Shown here in pieces: positions 49,076-60,057 of a stretch of DNA of 64,000 nt. Every line of letters starts with the position of its first letter. Within the stretch, counting starts at the first letter, position 1. This DNA is from Polyodon spathula (lineage: Eukaryota > Chordata > Actinopteri > Acipenseriformes > Polyodontidae). Made by a program: the position numbers and the translations under genes. Location: contig NC_054558.1 of the NCBI RefSeq assembly GCF_017654505.1, positions 14,623,628 through 14,687,627 on the forward strand. The letters run 5' to 3'. A model generated the notes under the pieces. The model had not been told where the DNA came from. It ran no database searches and saw nothing but the letters and a program-made list of their open reading frames with translations.

Positions 49076-50055
49076 ATTAGCTAAATCTTAAATCTAGTTA
49101 AGAGATCTAAGATTTTGTCAGCAAGCTGTCCCTTTACACCCCAAAACCCCGAGAAAACATTTAGACATAACAAGAAACGTTACTGGACAACATTCACAAG
49201 AACATTTTGACCACGACTCGATCACGCTCCCCAACCAACTCCATCAAAGCACACCACAGGTACTCAGGACATTGACAAAACACAGAACAGCGACACAAAA
49301 CCATGTAACACATAACACAGATAGTCCAGATCGCTACAATATATACTTAAATAATAAATCAATGACGTGACTCTCATAAATAATTTACAGATTTCCCGTT
49401 TATTCAATAAAATATATATATTTTTATTGAAAAGTTTGTATTTCACTTGATGTTCATTTTTAGCACCCCGCAATGAATTGCTGTTCACAGATTGAGCAGC
49501 ATCTTCAAAATCTGTCTCTGAACTGTACATTTTCTCAAAGCACATGTCGTAATCTGATTAAATCGCTTTACTCGCATACCAAAGCAGCTGTCTCCCTTTT
49601 TGTGTTTCGCTCTTTGCTTTTTTGGCATTTTCCATTTCGCAATTTGAGCAACATAATTTGCTCAAAGATCGAATTAACCATTCATTTCTTTCTCGGATAA
49701 TTTGTAAATTCTCAAATCGCAAAACGGTTATTTTTTATTCTCGGTGATTGTGCGAATCCTGACTGAGTGTAACATATACACCAGTGGTATTTATTGTGTG
49801 TAATTGTCGGTCTTGTCTAATAACGTGCATATTATAAAAAAGAAAATGCATGAGGAACACCCTACACTATCTTGTGGGCGTGATCTATGAGAAATAAAAT
49901 AGACAATATGTGGTTAATATGAATGGCATGTGTATGTTAATATTCAGAACAGCTGTTTTTATTCATAATCTGGATATACTGTCTAATTCTTTACATAGTA
50001 TAATTATTGTATACATATTTATAAATGTGTTCAGTTAAACATAGTTATTGCTCCT
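49076..50055. repeat. Array spacer, spacer 4/5
   Basis: Homologous to 39230-39446 plus 41027-41783 without the 1.6-kb insertion. Ends with ctcct (50051-50055), the target duplication of the LTR element. No gene seen. Confidence 0.75.
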
Positions 50056-50544
50056 TGTAACAGGATAGCTGGGTGGACAGAGACTCGGAGACAGTAAAAC
50101 TGCAGTTAAAGCACTGCTGTGCTGTTTAATAAACACAAGTAAATCAAAAAGTTGAACCAAACACTGCTCACAAAGCAAAATAAAAGGTTTAACAAAAACA
50201 AGTAACAAACACAGTAATCAGAAATGAAAATAACCATCTCAAGGGCCAAAACAAAAGTTTTAAACAGAACTTCTTATGTTCTAACTGTTAAGCGCCTTCA
50301 TTGAATCTTCTTCAAAACACAGAGTAACAAAACTTTCACTCCCAAATTCCCTCCTCCAAACAAAGGATTTTCTCCTCTTTTATAGAATGTGGCTGGAGCC
50401 TAATTATCAATTATTCAATTAGCTCCAGTCACATTCTCACATGTATTTTGGCAGGGATAGGAAATTAACCCCATCCCTGCCAACCACCACCAAATCACCA
50501 CACAACAATATTATAATTTACAGACAGGGCCTTGCCCTGCCACA
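50056..50544 (-). repeat. 3' LTR of the retrotransposon
   Basis: 489 bases, from tgtaacaggatagctggg to cttgccctgccaca. Contains an AATAAA-bearing stretch and the block tggcagggataggaaattaa. It is the full-length version of the LTR. Confidence 0.85.
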
Positions 50545-50970
50545 TTTACCCCCCCCCCCCTTGTGCGCAGCACACATGGCCCAACGGCCACCCCCCCCCT
50601 TTTGAAAGCCATCCACCCTCCCTCAAGTCCCCTATTGTCTTTCCTCTCCCATCCTTGAGGGAGGGTTAGTCCATAGTCCGGCACCTTCCTGGCGGGACCG
50701 AGACCTGGCGACAGGGGACCCAGGCGTAGTGGATGGGGCCTCAGGAGCGCTGGCAGGAGAGCAGTTGGCTGGAGCCCCAGGCAGAGGTGTGAGCCCAGGC
50801 GATTGTGGAGCGACGTCTGGGGAACAAGGGGGAGCGGAGCAGGAGACCAGGCGACCTCCTGGTCCTGGTTGTGCCGCGACCTGGGAGTCAGGCCCAACGA
50901 CCAGAGGTCCAGACATGCAGCCTGGGTGTCTGGGAGCCCAGGTTGAGGGAACCAATCCCCGGGTGCCAGG

Positions 50971-51849
50971 TTATGGCACAGGGGTGGTGGTCGGGGCTGT
51001 GGTGGAGGTGGTCTCCTCACCTCCCCCCCCCTTCTTCGTAGCTGGTAGCTCCCCTTTGTGCAGCTCCAGCCACAGTATTCCCTGCTGCCATGAAGGGCTG
51101 GCAGCGACCCCAAGCAAAGCAAAGACTGCAGTGACCCCAGCAAACGGCGGCAGCGGACCCTCGGGAGGCGAACTCAGGAGGGGAGCCCCTGGCCAGGAAG
51201 ACTGCAGCGTGTGCTCCACTTCTCCTTCGTACCCTGTAACCGATGGCTCCCCAGGCGCTGCGGAGCAGAAGGCAACCCCAGGCAAAGCAGGACCTTCAGC
51301 AACCCTAGGAGACAAAAAGGAGACACCAGCAGCCCCAGGCGCTGCAGAGCAGCAGGCAACCCCAGGTGATCCAAATGTGGCATCCCTGGGCGGTGCAAGC
51401 GTGGCCAACAGTGCAGGAACCTCTGGCCAGGGTGGCAGAGACCAGACTTCCTCCTCACTGTCGGCCGGTGGAGGCAGGTATAAAAACCTGTTTTCCTCTA
51501 GCAGTAGGGCTGGAGCTGAGGTTGCTGCCGGCTCCTCCGACAGCAGGGGTAGGGCAAGTGGCACTGTCGGCTCCTCCGACAGCAGGGCTCCCTTCAACAG
51601 TAAATAAAGGGGCTGCTGTGCAGCACCAGCTTCACACCCTTGTTCCCCCCAAAAAAAATCTGGGGGTTGGGCCTCCCGTTCCTCCCTCTCCAGCTCACAG
51701 GACTGTAGCTCCTCTCCCTCCGTCTCTTGGGACAGCAGCGACGGCTCCTCCCCTTCCGGCTCTTGGGACGGCAACGACAGCTCCTCCTCCTCGTACTGCG
51801 TGGGGCAGATGACCACCGTGTGCCCATATTCCCCACAGCCGGGGCACAA
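50971..51849 (-). CDS. Gag-like protein with a CCHC zinc knuckle
   Basis: 292-codon frame beginning MCPGCGEYGHTVVICP, a C-x2-C-x4-H-x4-C knuckle of the kind that binds nucleic acid in retroelement Gag proteins. The rest is low-complexity, rich in Pro, Glu, Ala and Leu (repeats such as SLPSQEPEGEEPSLLSQE). The real start is probably an ATG about 80 bases upstream (MELAQEDADDSWEF), separated by a frameshift in a run of ten T (51871-51880), so the original frame is broken. No capsid fold, protease, RT or integrase is seen. It would need proteins from another element to move. Confidence 0.65.
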   Translation of the reverse strand: MCPGCGEYGHTVVICPTQYEEEELSLPSQEPEGEEPSLLSQETEGEELQSCELEREEREAQPPDFFWGEQGCEAGAAQQPLYLLLKGALLSEEPTVPLALPLLSEEPAATSAPALLLEENRFLYLPPPADSEEEVWSLPPWPEVPALLATLAPPRDATFGSPGVACCSAAPGAAGVSFLSPRVAEGPALPGVAFCSAAPGEPSVTGYEGEVEHTLQSSWPGAPLLSSPPEGPLPPFAGVTAVFALLGVAASPSWQQGILWLELHKGELPATKKGGGGEETTSTTAPTTTPVP

Positions 51850-52002
51850 CTCTTCCGCAAGTCTCTTTAAAAAAAAAACTCCCAGCTGTCATCTGCGTCC
51901 TCCTGGGCCAGCTCCATATTCAAAAATATTTATTTATTTATTTATTTAAACTACAGTCCCACTCCGAGTCTCTAGGGGTGCTAGCCCACCCCTGACACCA
52001 TA

Positions 52003-52397
52003 TGTGACAGGATAGCTGGGTGGACAGAGACTCTGAGACAGTAAAACTGCAGTTAAAGCGCTGCTGCGCTGTTTAATAAACAAAAGTAAATCAAAAAGCT
52101 GAACCAAACACTGCTCACAAAGCAAAATAACAAACACAAGTCACAAACACAGTAATCAGAAACGAAAATAACCAGCTCAAGGGTCAAAACAAAAGTCTTA
52201 AACAGAACTTCTTACGTTCTTATATTCTAACTGTTCAGCGCCTTCACTGAATATTCTCCAAAACACAGCGTAACAAAACTTTCCAGCTCCAGCCATATTC
52301 TCACGTGTATTTTGGCAGGGATAGGACATTAACCCCATTCCTGCCACCCACCACACAACAATATTATAATTTACAGACAGGTCTCTGCCCTGCCACA
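52003..52397 (-). repeat. 5' LTR of the retrotransposon
   Basis: 395 bases, from tgtgacaggatagctggg to ctctgccctgccaca. An internal deletion of roughly 100 bases and scattered substitutions separate it from the left LTR, so the insertion is not recent. Confidence 0.85.
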
Positions 52398-52402
52398 CTC
52401 CT

Positions 52403-54223
52403 CTAAAATAAAATAAAAATATTGGGTCTGACACATTTAAAGTAAAAAAACTGAAAATTGGTTTAAAATATCTGAAATTAATGTAAAATGTCTATGTGGT
52501 GGCAGGTGGGGATTTGCGACTACGGAAGCTGTTTCCCTTTAGTAGAACTGCAATAGGGTGTATTTGGAGAAATCAACTTTTCCATTGCCACATGCTTATT
52601 TATATCTTCAGTATCAAGTCATGTGTACTGTAGGCCCACTTGTGCAATTTTCCCACTAAATATAAGCAATGTAATATTGTTCTTTCTGTTCAATTCTAAT
52701 ACCGATTACATTTGATGAAGCTGAACATACCGAAATTGTTCAAAGAATCCATGTCCACTCCGGTCTCATTTGAACCAATACTATTGAAAATAACTGGAAG
52801 CAAAAATCTGTCAGTTTGTGAAGAGGTTGAAACTTTAAGAGGCAGGCTTTGAAACCAATGTAATACTATGGCACTGTGCGCAATCCATGGTTTCAGCCAA
52901 TAGTGAAAAGGGAGCTGCTAACACATTACCAACATGGGCATCCAACCAGAAATGTGTAGCTGCCCAATGCAGCAACACTATGGATTTGCTATACAACAAA
53001 ACTGTCTCAAAGGGGAGCAGAGAAATCAATCATGTCTACTGAAGATACCTTTCTGCCTCCAGCCCTTCTAGTTAAGCTCAAGCCCCAATTTTAATAGATA
53101 GGGATCCATCCACCAAGGAGTATCCTGTACCATGTAGGGATCTCTCCCAATTCTAGGAGTCTCAAAGAATTAGAGAAATTGAAACTCAGAAATCAACCCT
53201 GTTTATTTTCAAATATAAATGCAGGATTTTTCAAATTCTATTAACTTCCCACCTAGGTGGAAAACAGAAACAAAACCCTGGATAAATTAGTGCAATAAAC
53301 AGGAATGTAGAGCTTGATCACAGAGGAGTGTTATTTGAGGCTGAATAACATAGTTCCAGGTTCAATTGAATTGCACAGACACACTCACAGTTTAACCACC
53401 TTTGCTTGGTAAGCAAAGTCAGATGTGTTGCAGGTCAATGTTCTGCGATACATGACAGGAGTTTGAGCTTCAAGCAATGATTGGGGTTTTCACACAGAAC
53501 CCTTGGTCTTAGAACATTTGTTTCAGCAATTACTGCTCTTGGAGTTTGTTTTTGTCCCTAAAAAGACCATTTATTTGGAATTGCTCTTGAACATTTTTAG
53601 TATATTGGATAGACAGACTAGTTTTAAATTGCTTGGTGTTGATTTTACAGTCCTCGTTAAATCCCCTGTAGGTATGTCTATATGGCCCAGAAGACACTAG
53701 ATAAGTTACATACCTCCATTCAGTTACAAGATTAAAAGAGAGGAGTAGGATACATTGCATACAAGGGGTCAAGAGAAGGAATTTAACAGTATTTGCAATA
53801 TTAAAGAGCAAGAAGCAGAGTTGGAAGTGACAGCAATTCAACACAGGTCCAGCAACATCTCTACCTGCATAGAACTACCAAAGGTAGTGTTGAAGAAGTC
53901 CTGTGCAGACTTTGCCAAGGGATCACTGTTGAAGAGCACCATTTTATTTGAGCACAAGTTAATGTCAGATGCTATTAGATAATGTTACCACCCCCAAAAA
54001 GTGACCAGGGATGCTGGATTGATAGCCCAGCTTTAGAAGTAATTTTCACTTACTATAATTAATGCTAAATAACAGAAGCCCTGTACCAAGCCTGTTAAGG
54101 AAAGAAAGTAAAGTTGTCAGAAAGACATTTGATGCCTTGGAAACCTAAATCCCCTCAGGTTTAGAAATTTTACTCTGTGGCAGAATTCAGACAGACCAGG
54201 AGGAGGTTCTTTATGTAGTCATT
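52403..54223. repeat. Array spacer block before copy 5
   Basis: Resumes exactly where spacer 4/5 stopped at 50055 (ctctaaaataaaataaaaat) and runs through the usual blocks. The minus-strand open frames here (for example 52835-53029 and 53530-53844) have counterparts in the other spacers, but without a recognisable domain. Confidence 0.8.
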
Positions 54224-54229
54224 TTTATT
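54224..54229 (-). terminator. Polyadenylation signal AATAAA, copy 5
   Basis: TTTATT on the plus strand, 18 bases past the stop codon. Confidence 0.7.
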
Positions 54230-54247
54230 TTACAACATACAAAGAAA

Positions 54248-57200
54248 TCAGAATTGCTGTGCTGTAGTGCTGCTGGAAACAGCGCCAACTGCTGTGTGCA
54301 TTTCAGTGGGGACAGGAATGAGAAGCTCACTGCTGGACGTGGAGCAGAGTCCACGATGATGCCACATGCACATAGCCAGAGATCCCAGGAGAGCCATAAG
54401 CAGCAGGGGAGCAGCCAGGACAGGCAGCCAGGCCAGAGCCTGTTGGGGCTCTGGGGGGAGGAGAGAGCAGGAGGAAGGAGTTAGGAACAGAAAGGACTGC
54501 CAATGCAACCACTGCACAGTGCCCAGGAGCAGTTTCAATGAAGGTCTGTTACTTTAGGACCTGCAGAGAATCACACTTTGGTATGGGAGAGCAGAAAGTG
54601 CCTTTGTTCCAATACTAGAAAATATTAGTTTAGTCAGCTTCCTAGGGCGAAGTTATGGTTATATGCCATAAGCTTGAATGTTTTAGCAGAAAACATACAA
54701 TTCAGGTGAAGGAAACACAACTGCAAGGGAATCTGTACTGTAAAAAAAGGTCAACACCATGCAAGCCAAATGTACACTGGATTGGAGCCTGCAGGCTGAA
54801 CTCACCCTCCAGTGACAGAGCAGGGCTCCTCTGGTAGAATTCCTGGCTTCCAGCAGACAGCTCTTCAGGAAGGATCCTCAGGGGTCCAAGCACTGCAGTG
54901 TGTCTCAGCCCCTCCTCAGCTGCTCAGGAGAAAGGGAGCCTGGTTAGAAACAGGCCCTGATGCTTTACAGCAATGCAGTAACAGCCACAACAGGCAGGCC
55001 AAGAGGATGCTGGCTGAAACTACCCAAGAGAAGCCAAACAACTTTGATGCCAACAGGCCATTGAGTAGAGTACCAGCAAGACAGCCAGTGGCCTGTCTGG
55101 GGGGGGGGGGGATGGTTCTTTGGTAAGAGGCCTTGCACCCTTTGGTTACCATCCCATTTTAGTCACTCACCCTTGTAGAATAGGTGAAATTATACCTTAC
55201 AAAAATTATGTACAAGCTCAATAGAGAGAAATTAGTACCCGTGTCCCTCCTCTTCCTCAGACTGCAGTTGGAGGTACAGCAGCTGCACACAGAGCTCCGA
55301 CCAGGGTTATCCAGGAGCTCCCAGCTGGAACAAGAGCAAGACACTGAACCCAAGGGCACTGCAATAGACTTCTATTCAAAAGGAGTAGTAGAATTGGTCG
55401 GGTCCGGTCCCCCCCCCCCAGTTAACGGGATTTCAATAAATCTCCTCAACTGTAAGGAGGCACAGAACTGATTGTGCAGATTAAGAAACAAGTACTGGGT
55501 CACTGGACCTCACAGCCATGCACTCCCCTTGTACAGAGAGCAGCCTCAGCAGGGTCCAGTCCTTACCTCCTGGTTCTCTGGTTGAATGAACAGGCTTTCT
55601 TGGTGGGGTCATTGAGCTGGGCAGGGTCCCAGGCCAGTAACCGGCAATGGATGTAGACCTAGGAAAATGCATTTGAAAAAGCAACTCCCACCGATCACTT
55701 GCTTCCGGTGGCATGCCAATTAATATTGCTCTAGAAACTAAATTTAATTTTAAAATTACACACCTAGAGCACAGCATCAGATATTCACCAGGGAAAGAAT
55801 TGTTAACTAGCTGCCTGAACCCTCCAATACAAAAGCAAGTTAACCCAGATACTCACATCTGTATTCCGTTGTGTAAACTTGAAAGCCTGGACAACCAGAC
55901 GGATCTCGGAGGTCTGGACTCGGGGCAGAAACCTGGAGTTACCAGTCTGTCCATCTACAAAGCATCTGCAAGGAGAAAGAGCACTGAGCAGGTGGAGGCA
56001 CGTGCCAGGACTGCAGACAACCACTGGAAGGAAGTCAGCAAGACCTCCCGCGTTCCAGTGAGACACTCTACAAATTGCATTCTAATCCATGGTGTCAGGT
56101 GCACTAGTGGAAAGTTAAGGTTAACTGGTTACCAATCATGGACATATTACCAATATTAAGATTTTGTAGTCACCAATTACAAACTAGCTAAAGAACCAGC
56201 CCAGCTAAGCCTTCCCAGAATGGCCAGTTTTATTAATCCAGCTGAGCTTTTGCCATATTCAAAGCTGACCGGTCATCACCCCTTCCTAAAACCAAGCACA
56301 ACTATTGCGCTTCCAAGGGCTAAACACATGTCATGTCTTTACTACAGCTTGCAGCAAGCATCTACCCATGGTTGGTGATGAGCGGGTAGGTCTGGCTTGA
56401 AGGGCTCAGCTCTGGAGTGCTTGCAGCAACACACGCTTCCATGTAGACCATCAGCGGCATGTGGAATTGCTGCTTCACTGCAGCTGCAATGAAGATGGGG
56501 GACCCCAGGAAGAATAGACTGGAGGTGCGTGGGGCTGAGAAGTCATCTGAGACAGAAAGGAGAGGAGCATGAGAACAGCAACCCATCCAAATCTCATGAG
56601 CTAGGACAGAGCAGCACCAGAGGAATTAGCCAAAACATTTTCTACTTGACTGGAGGAAGTGACCCAAGCACCACAGACCTAAACCAATAGATCAAGTGTA
56701 CACTGCAGGACAGCAAACTCACCATTCATAATCCCCATGCTAAATTCCAGCTTCCCAAACCCAGAGGCATCCCCAAGTGCAGGGTTATACACTGGAGGAG
56801 TCCAGCCAGCAGGTCTGGAGAAGACATGGATAGAAAGCTTTGGTTAGAACAGCAACACGTCGGGACAGTTTGCATTCAGAAGTAGACACTGAACTGGAGA
56901 AGCCATTTATTGGTATTAGTTAATGGAAATTTACTCTTGCTGCCATCACAATAAGTTAACTGGTCCAGAAATCCTAATGCAGTAAATGACTTGATTTTCA
57001 GAGACCACTGTATTCAGTGCCATAAACTGGGTTTAAAGTAACCGCCCATAAAAAAAATTCCACAATAAACTAAACTGACAATTCATTGACTTTGTAATCT
57101 TAATTCTCAATGAAAAAAACTCCACAAATTAGATTCTATTAAGTATCAGACAGGATGCTTGAATGAACAGCCCAGAGGCTTTGAACACATCCTTACAGCA

Positions 57201-58255
57201 TGTTTAAGCTAAGACCACTCACCTGGTATAGGTGCACACAATAGCCTGATTGAAGGGAGTCTGGTAGAAGCCACTCTGGGTGGGCTTGTAGGTCAGCACA
57301 TTCATGTAACTGGTAAGGTTGGCAGTAACCTGGGGAAGGCATTGGTAAATGTCACCATTTAAAGAGATTTAAAACACTGCCTGCAGTTCAAGGGTAAGGC
57401 ACAGCTCCATCAGTTAACCTTTACAAGACTGGGGTCACAGCACACTGCATGTTAACAGCATAGACATCAAGTTTACTTTTATATTTAAATGCAATTACTC
57501 CAGTCATACAGATGCCAACACAACGTTTGTATTGTTTGGTTATGTAGCGCATTCCAGCATCAAAAACATTGTTAAACATACATTTATGTATCTGTTACAA
57601 CCATAACCAATATTGTATAAACACTACAGGACAAAAGCTTCCGAGCACAACGCACACATTTATAAAAGCGTGTACAGTTTAATGGGGTGCAGTGAAATTT
57701 CAGTTTATACGCTTGTGACACGAACACAGCAGTTAGAAGCCACTTACCATGCGCATAAAGCGGCAGTCCAGCAGGCCGTACTGGAACACCACCATGTTAT
57801 TACCGGCGCTGCTGCTGGATGGAGGGCAGGTTCCCAGCAGGAGGCCACTCGGGTCCAGAGGTAACGCCGGCCGAAAATAATCCAACAACACCCTCACAGC
57901 CACCGAGTCCACGCCGCAGGCTGTACTCACAGCTACAGGGGAAACGGGTCCAGAATAAAGCGGAACACGCAACCACTTTCGGTGACACGTAATTCAAGGT
58001 TTAATTTTATAACTATGAACAACCTTTAAAAGTCAAGTACGCACGATTAAGTGTTGCACAAAAGAACATCACTGTCTGGATATCAGTAAAACGAGTCTGT
58101 TAACACACCAACATCATGCACCGATACAGTCAATGCTACCAAAACATAAGGCACAAAACACACTAACCCCACGAGTAGCCCACATTACCTTCCTGTGGTG
58201 CAGCAAACGGTACACAACAAAGCACAAGAACCACACATTTCCACAACGACACCAT
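54248..58255 (-). CDS. zp3-like: ZP3-like egg-coat glycoprotein, copy 5 (10 exons, 411 aa)
   Basis: Exons in order: 58189-58255, 57748-57932, 57223-57329, 56723-56814, 56366-56546, 55857-55965, 55567-55658, 55239-55324, 54806-54919, 54248-54450. Frame and splice sites are intact. Domain order is as in the other copies: signal peptide MVSLWKCVVLVLCC, ZP-N, ZP-C with FFLGSPIFIAAAV, VCSCCTSNC, RKRR (301-304), LGPLRIL patch, membrane helix ending GSLAMCMW, and a cytoplasmic tail ending TTAQQF. Exon 3 has TQSGFY where others have TQGGFY. The copy is a mosaic: exons 6-10 and their introns follow copy 4, while exons 1-4, intron 1, intron 3 and the upstream flank follow copy 3. The switch falls near exon 5. 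Function is inferred from the family, as an egg-envelope filament subunit. Confidence 0.9.
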
Positions 58256-58357
58256 CTTCAAAACCAACAGTTACCTACCAAATAGTACCGTTCAGGTGCT
58301 TTTCTTATGGCATTAATTTGAGTCCTTGGATAATTAACACTGAGTGGACCAAAGACA

Positions 58358-58363
58358 CAGGTG
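58358..58363 (-). promoter_or_regulatory. Conserved E-box upstream of copy 5
   Basis: CAGGTG, 103 bases before the ATG. The flanking base pattern differs slightly here (ccaaagacacag instead of ccactgacacag), but the E-box and spacing are kept. Confidence 0.55.
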
Positions 58364-58439
58364 TATCGAGTTGTGCCATTGCGCGGGCGCCTGCGTATAT
58401 CACACACATTCCAGAGAAAAAAATACCCAACAGTTAACA

Positions 58440-59546
58440 TCAATTAAAAATTGGACAAACCTTGTTGCCTTGCTAACACTCCAGGTTTCGTTGCACCGGC
58501 TATGCGTGAGTTCAAATTTAACTTGGTTATACAGCGCAATTATTTACCTGTGTGATGCGCCTGCCTGCGTTAACCGAGATCGCTACAATATGATTATACA
58601 TTCTACAGTAGTTGCAATCCACAGGGACAAGGGACTAAGTGATGTTAAAAAAAAATAATAAAAATAAAGAAAAAGAAAAGAAAAAACCCTAGAGCCTACG
58701 ATTAAGCAATATTTAATGTAAAGAAAACGTTCATTTGTTACATCCTCATAGCTGCTTCTGTATGAAAATGTTACAGTCACGATTCGGTCAGTCCTCGACA
58801 AAAATAACATTTCGCAATTTGAGCATTTATTATCTAAGAACGAAATGCAAGGTTATTTCGGTCTTTGGGTAACTTATTTTGGTCAAATTGCGAAATGGAA
58901 CAAGCAAAGATAGAAACAGAAAAGAAGTGGCAGCTTCTTCGGTCTTTGAGTAAAGCGATCTAATGAAATTGGTGAATATGCTTTGAGGAAATGCAAAGTT
59001 CATGAACAAATTTTGAGGATTCAAGGCTTCATTTCTAGCAAGTGCACTAAGTTTTGTCAAACAAAGAAGTGCTTCTGTGCGCGCGCAAATGCGTGCAGCG
59101 TAATTATAAATGCCACAGCAAATGTTGTTGTTTTTTTGTTTTTTTGTATGACAACGTGATTTGTTTGGTCCTAAATCTAAATTGTGATTTTTTTAATTTT
59201 TTTTTTTTTTTAATGAGCTCTAAACAATTATTATTTAAACAATGAAAACAGCGTTTTAAAATTAGGTTCAGTAGCGCAGTGCTCTCAATGTGGTTTCTTT
59301 TGAAAATGTTAAGTTACCAAAATGGTCCTCATCTAAAATAAAAACATTTAAGGTTTTCTTCAAGCAGTATAAGTCTTTATTCCACAGGCGCAGCACTATC
59401 TGGCGCTGATCGGGTCTGTATTCCCTGTTTTCTAAAAAGTGGTAGTTCACAGCTTTCTATGATTTATGAGAATATTAAACGGTTAATAAGCATGATTTTT
59501 TTTCTTTCGCTTAAAAAACAATGATTAGACAAACGTGTTGACATTT
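58440..59546. repeat. Upstream array flank of copy 5
   Basis: Near-identical to 37740-38858. It contains the same A-rich stretch, a shorter poly-T run (about 59188-59210) and the same conserved 60-codon minus-strand frame (59268-59450) of unknown meaning. Confidence 0.75.
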
Positions 59547-59638
59547 GTCTATGCTCTTCAACCCTTCCACTGCTTGTTGTCTAACTTCTCCCACATGAAC
59601 TGTGTCCTTTAGATCCCCGTCATACCATCTCCCAAGAC
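59547..59638 (-). mobile_element. Inverted LINE fragment
   Basis: Reverse complement of 60056-60147 with few differences. With that segment it forms the outer arms of a large imperfect palindrome centred near 59970. Confidence 0.85.
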
Positions 59639-59877
59639 TTTTCACTGGTTTCTCGGACACTGTTGATATTGCCTTACCATTAATGTAGAATGTTATCTAC
59701 TAGTTTAACTTTAATTATAAAAATGCTACTTGATTTAGTGGGCTTGAACTGCATTCGTGTCCATTCAATCTTATTGGTTATTTTGCCCAATAACCGATTA
59801 GTGCAGGCAACATGTTGTAGTCACTAAATATTAAATCTTTTAACTAGATTTAACATTTAGCTAAATATTTAACTGGC

Positions 59878-60057
59878 CAGCTAAATCTGGAGTTTGTATG
59901 CAAATTAACTCTGCCTGCTTTGTGCTTTAACGCAATTTGATTGGCTCTTGTAATGCTAATAGGAGAATATGCAAATTTCAGCATTACAAGAGCCAATCAA
60001 ATAGCCTGAAAGCATAAAGTGGGCTTAGTTCATTTGCATATTTGCAGATTTAGCTGT
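59878..60057. repeat. Imperfect palindrome with a perfect 23-bp stem
   Basis: 59935-59957 and 59980-60002 are exact reverse complements (ATTTGATTGGCTCTTGTAATG plus CT, within limits), leaving a 22-base loop. The pairing continues imperfectly outward to agctaaatct and agatttagct at the ends. Confidence 0.85.

Larger units (their letters stand above)
50056..52397 (-). mobile_element. Non-autonomous LTR retrotransposon
   Basis: Two LTRs in the same orientation (50056-50544 and 52003-52397) are flanked by a perfect 5-base duplication ctcct (50051-50055 and 52398-52402). Each LTR starts TG and ends CA. On the minus strand, a primer-binding-like tggtgtcaggggtggg lies next to the right LTR (about 51984-52000) and a G-rich polypurine tract next to the left LTR (50549-50562). 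The right LTR lacks about 100 bases present in the left. The 1.46-kb interior holds one gag-like frame and no polymerase. Confidence 0.9.

Noticed and set aside
50729..51607. 292-codon plus-strand frame opposite the gag-like frame
   Set aside because: It is the antisense shadow of the retrotransposon frame. The LTR polarity, primer site, polypurine tract and CCHC knuckle all support the minus strand.
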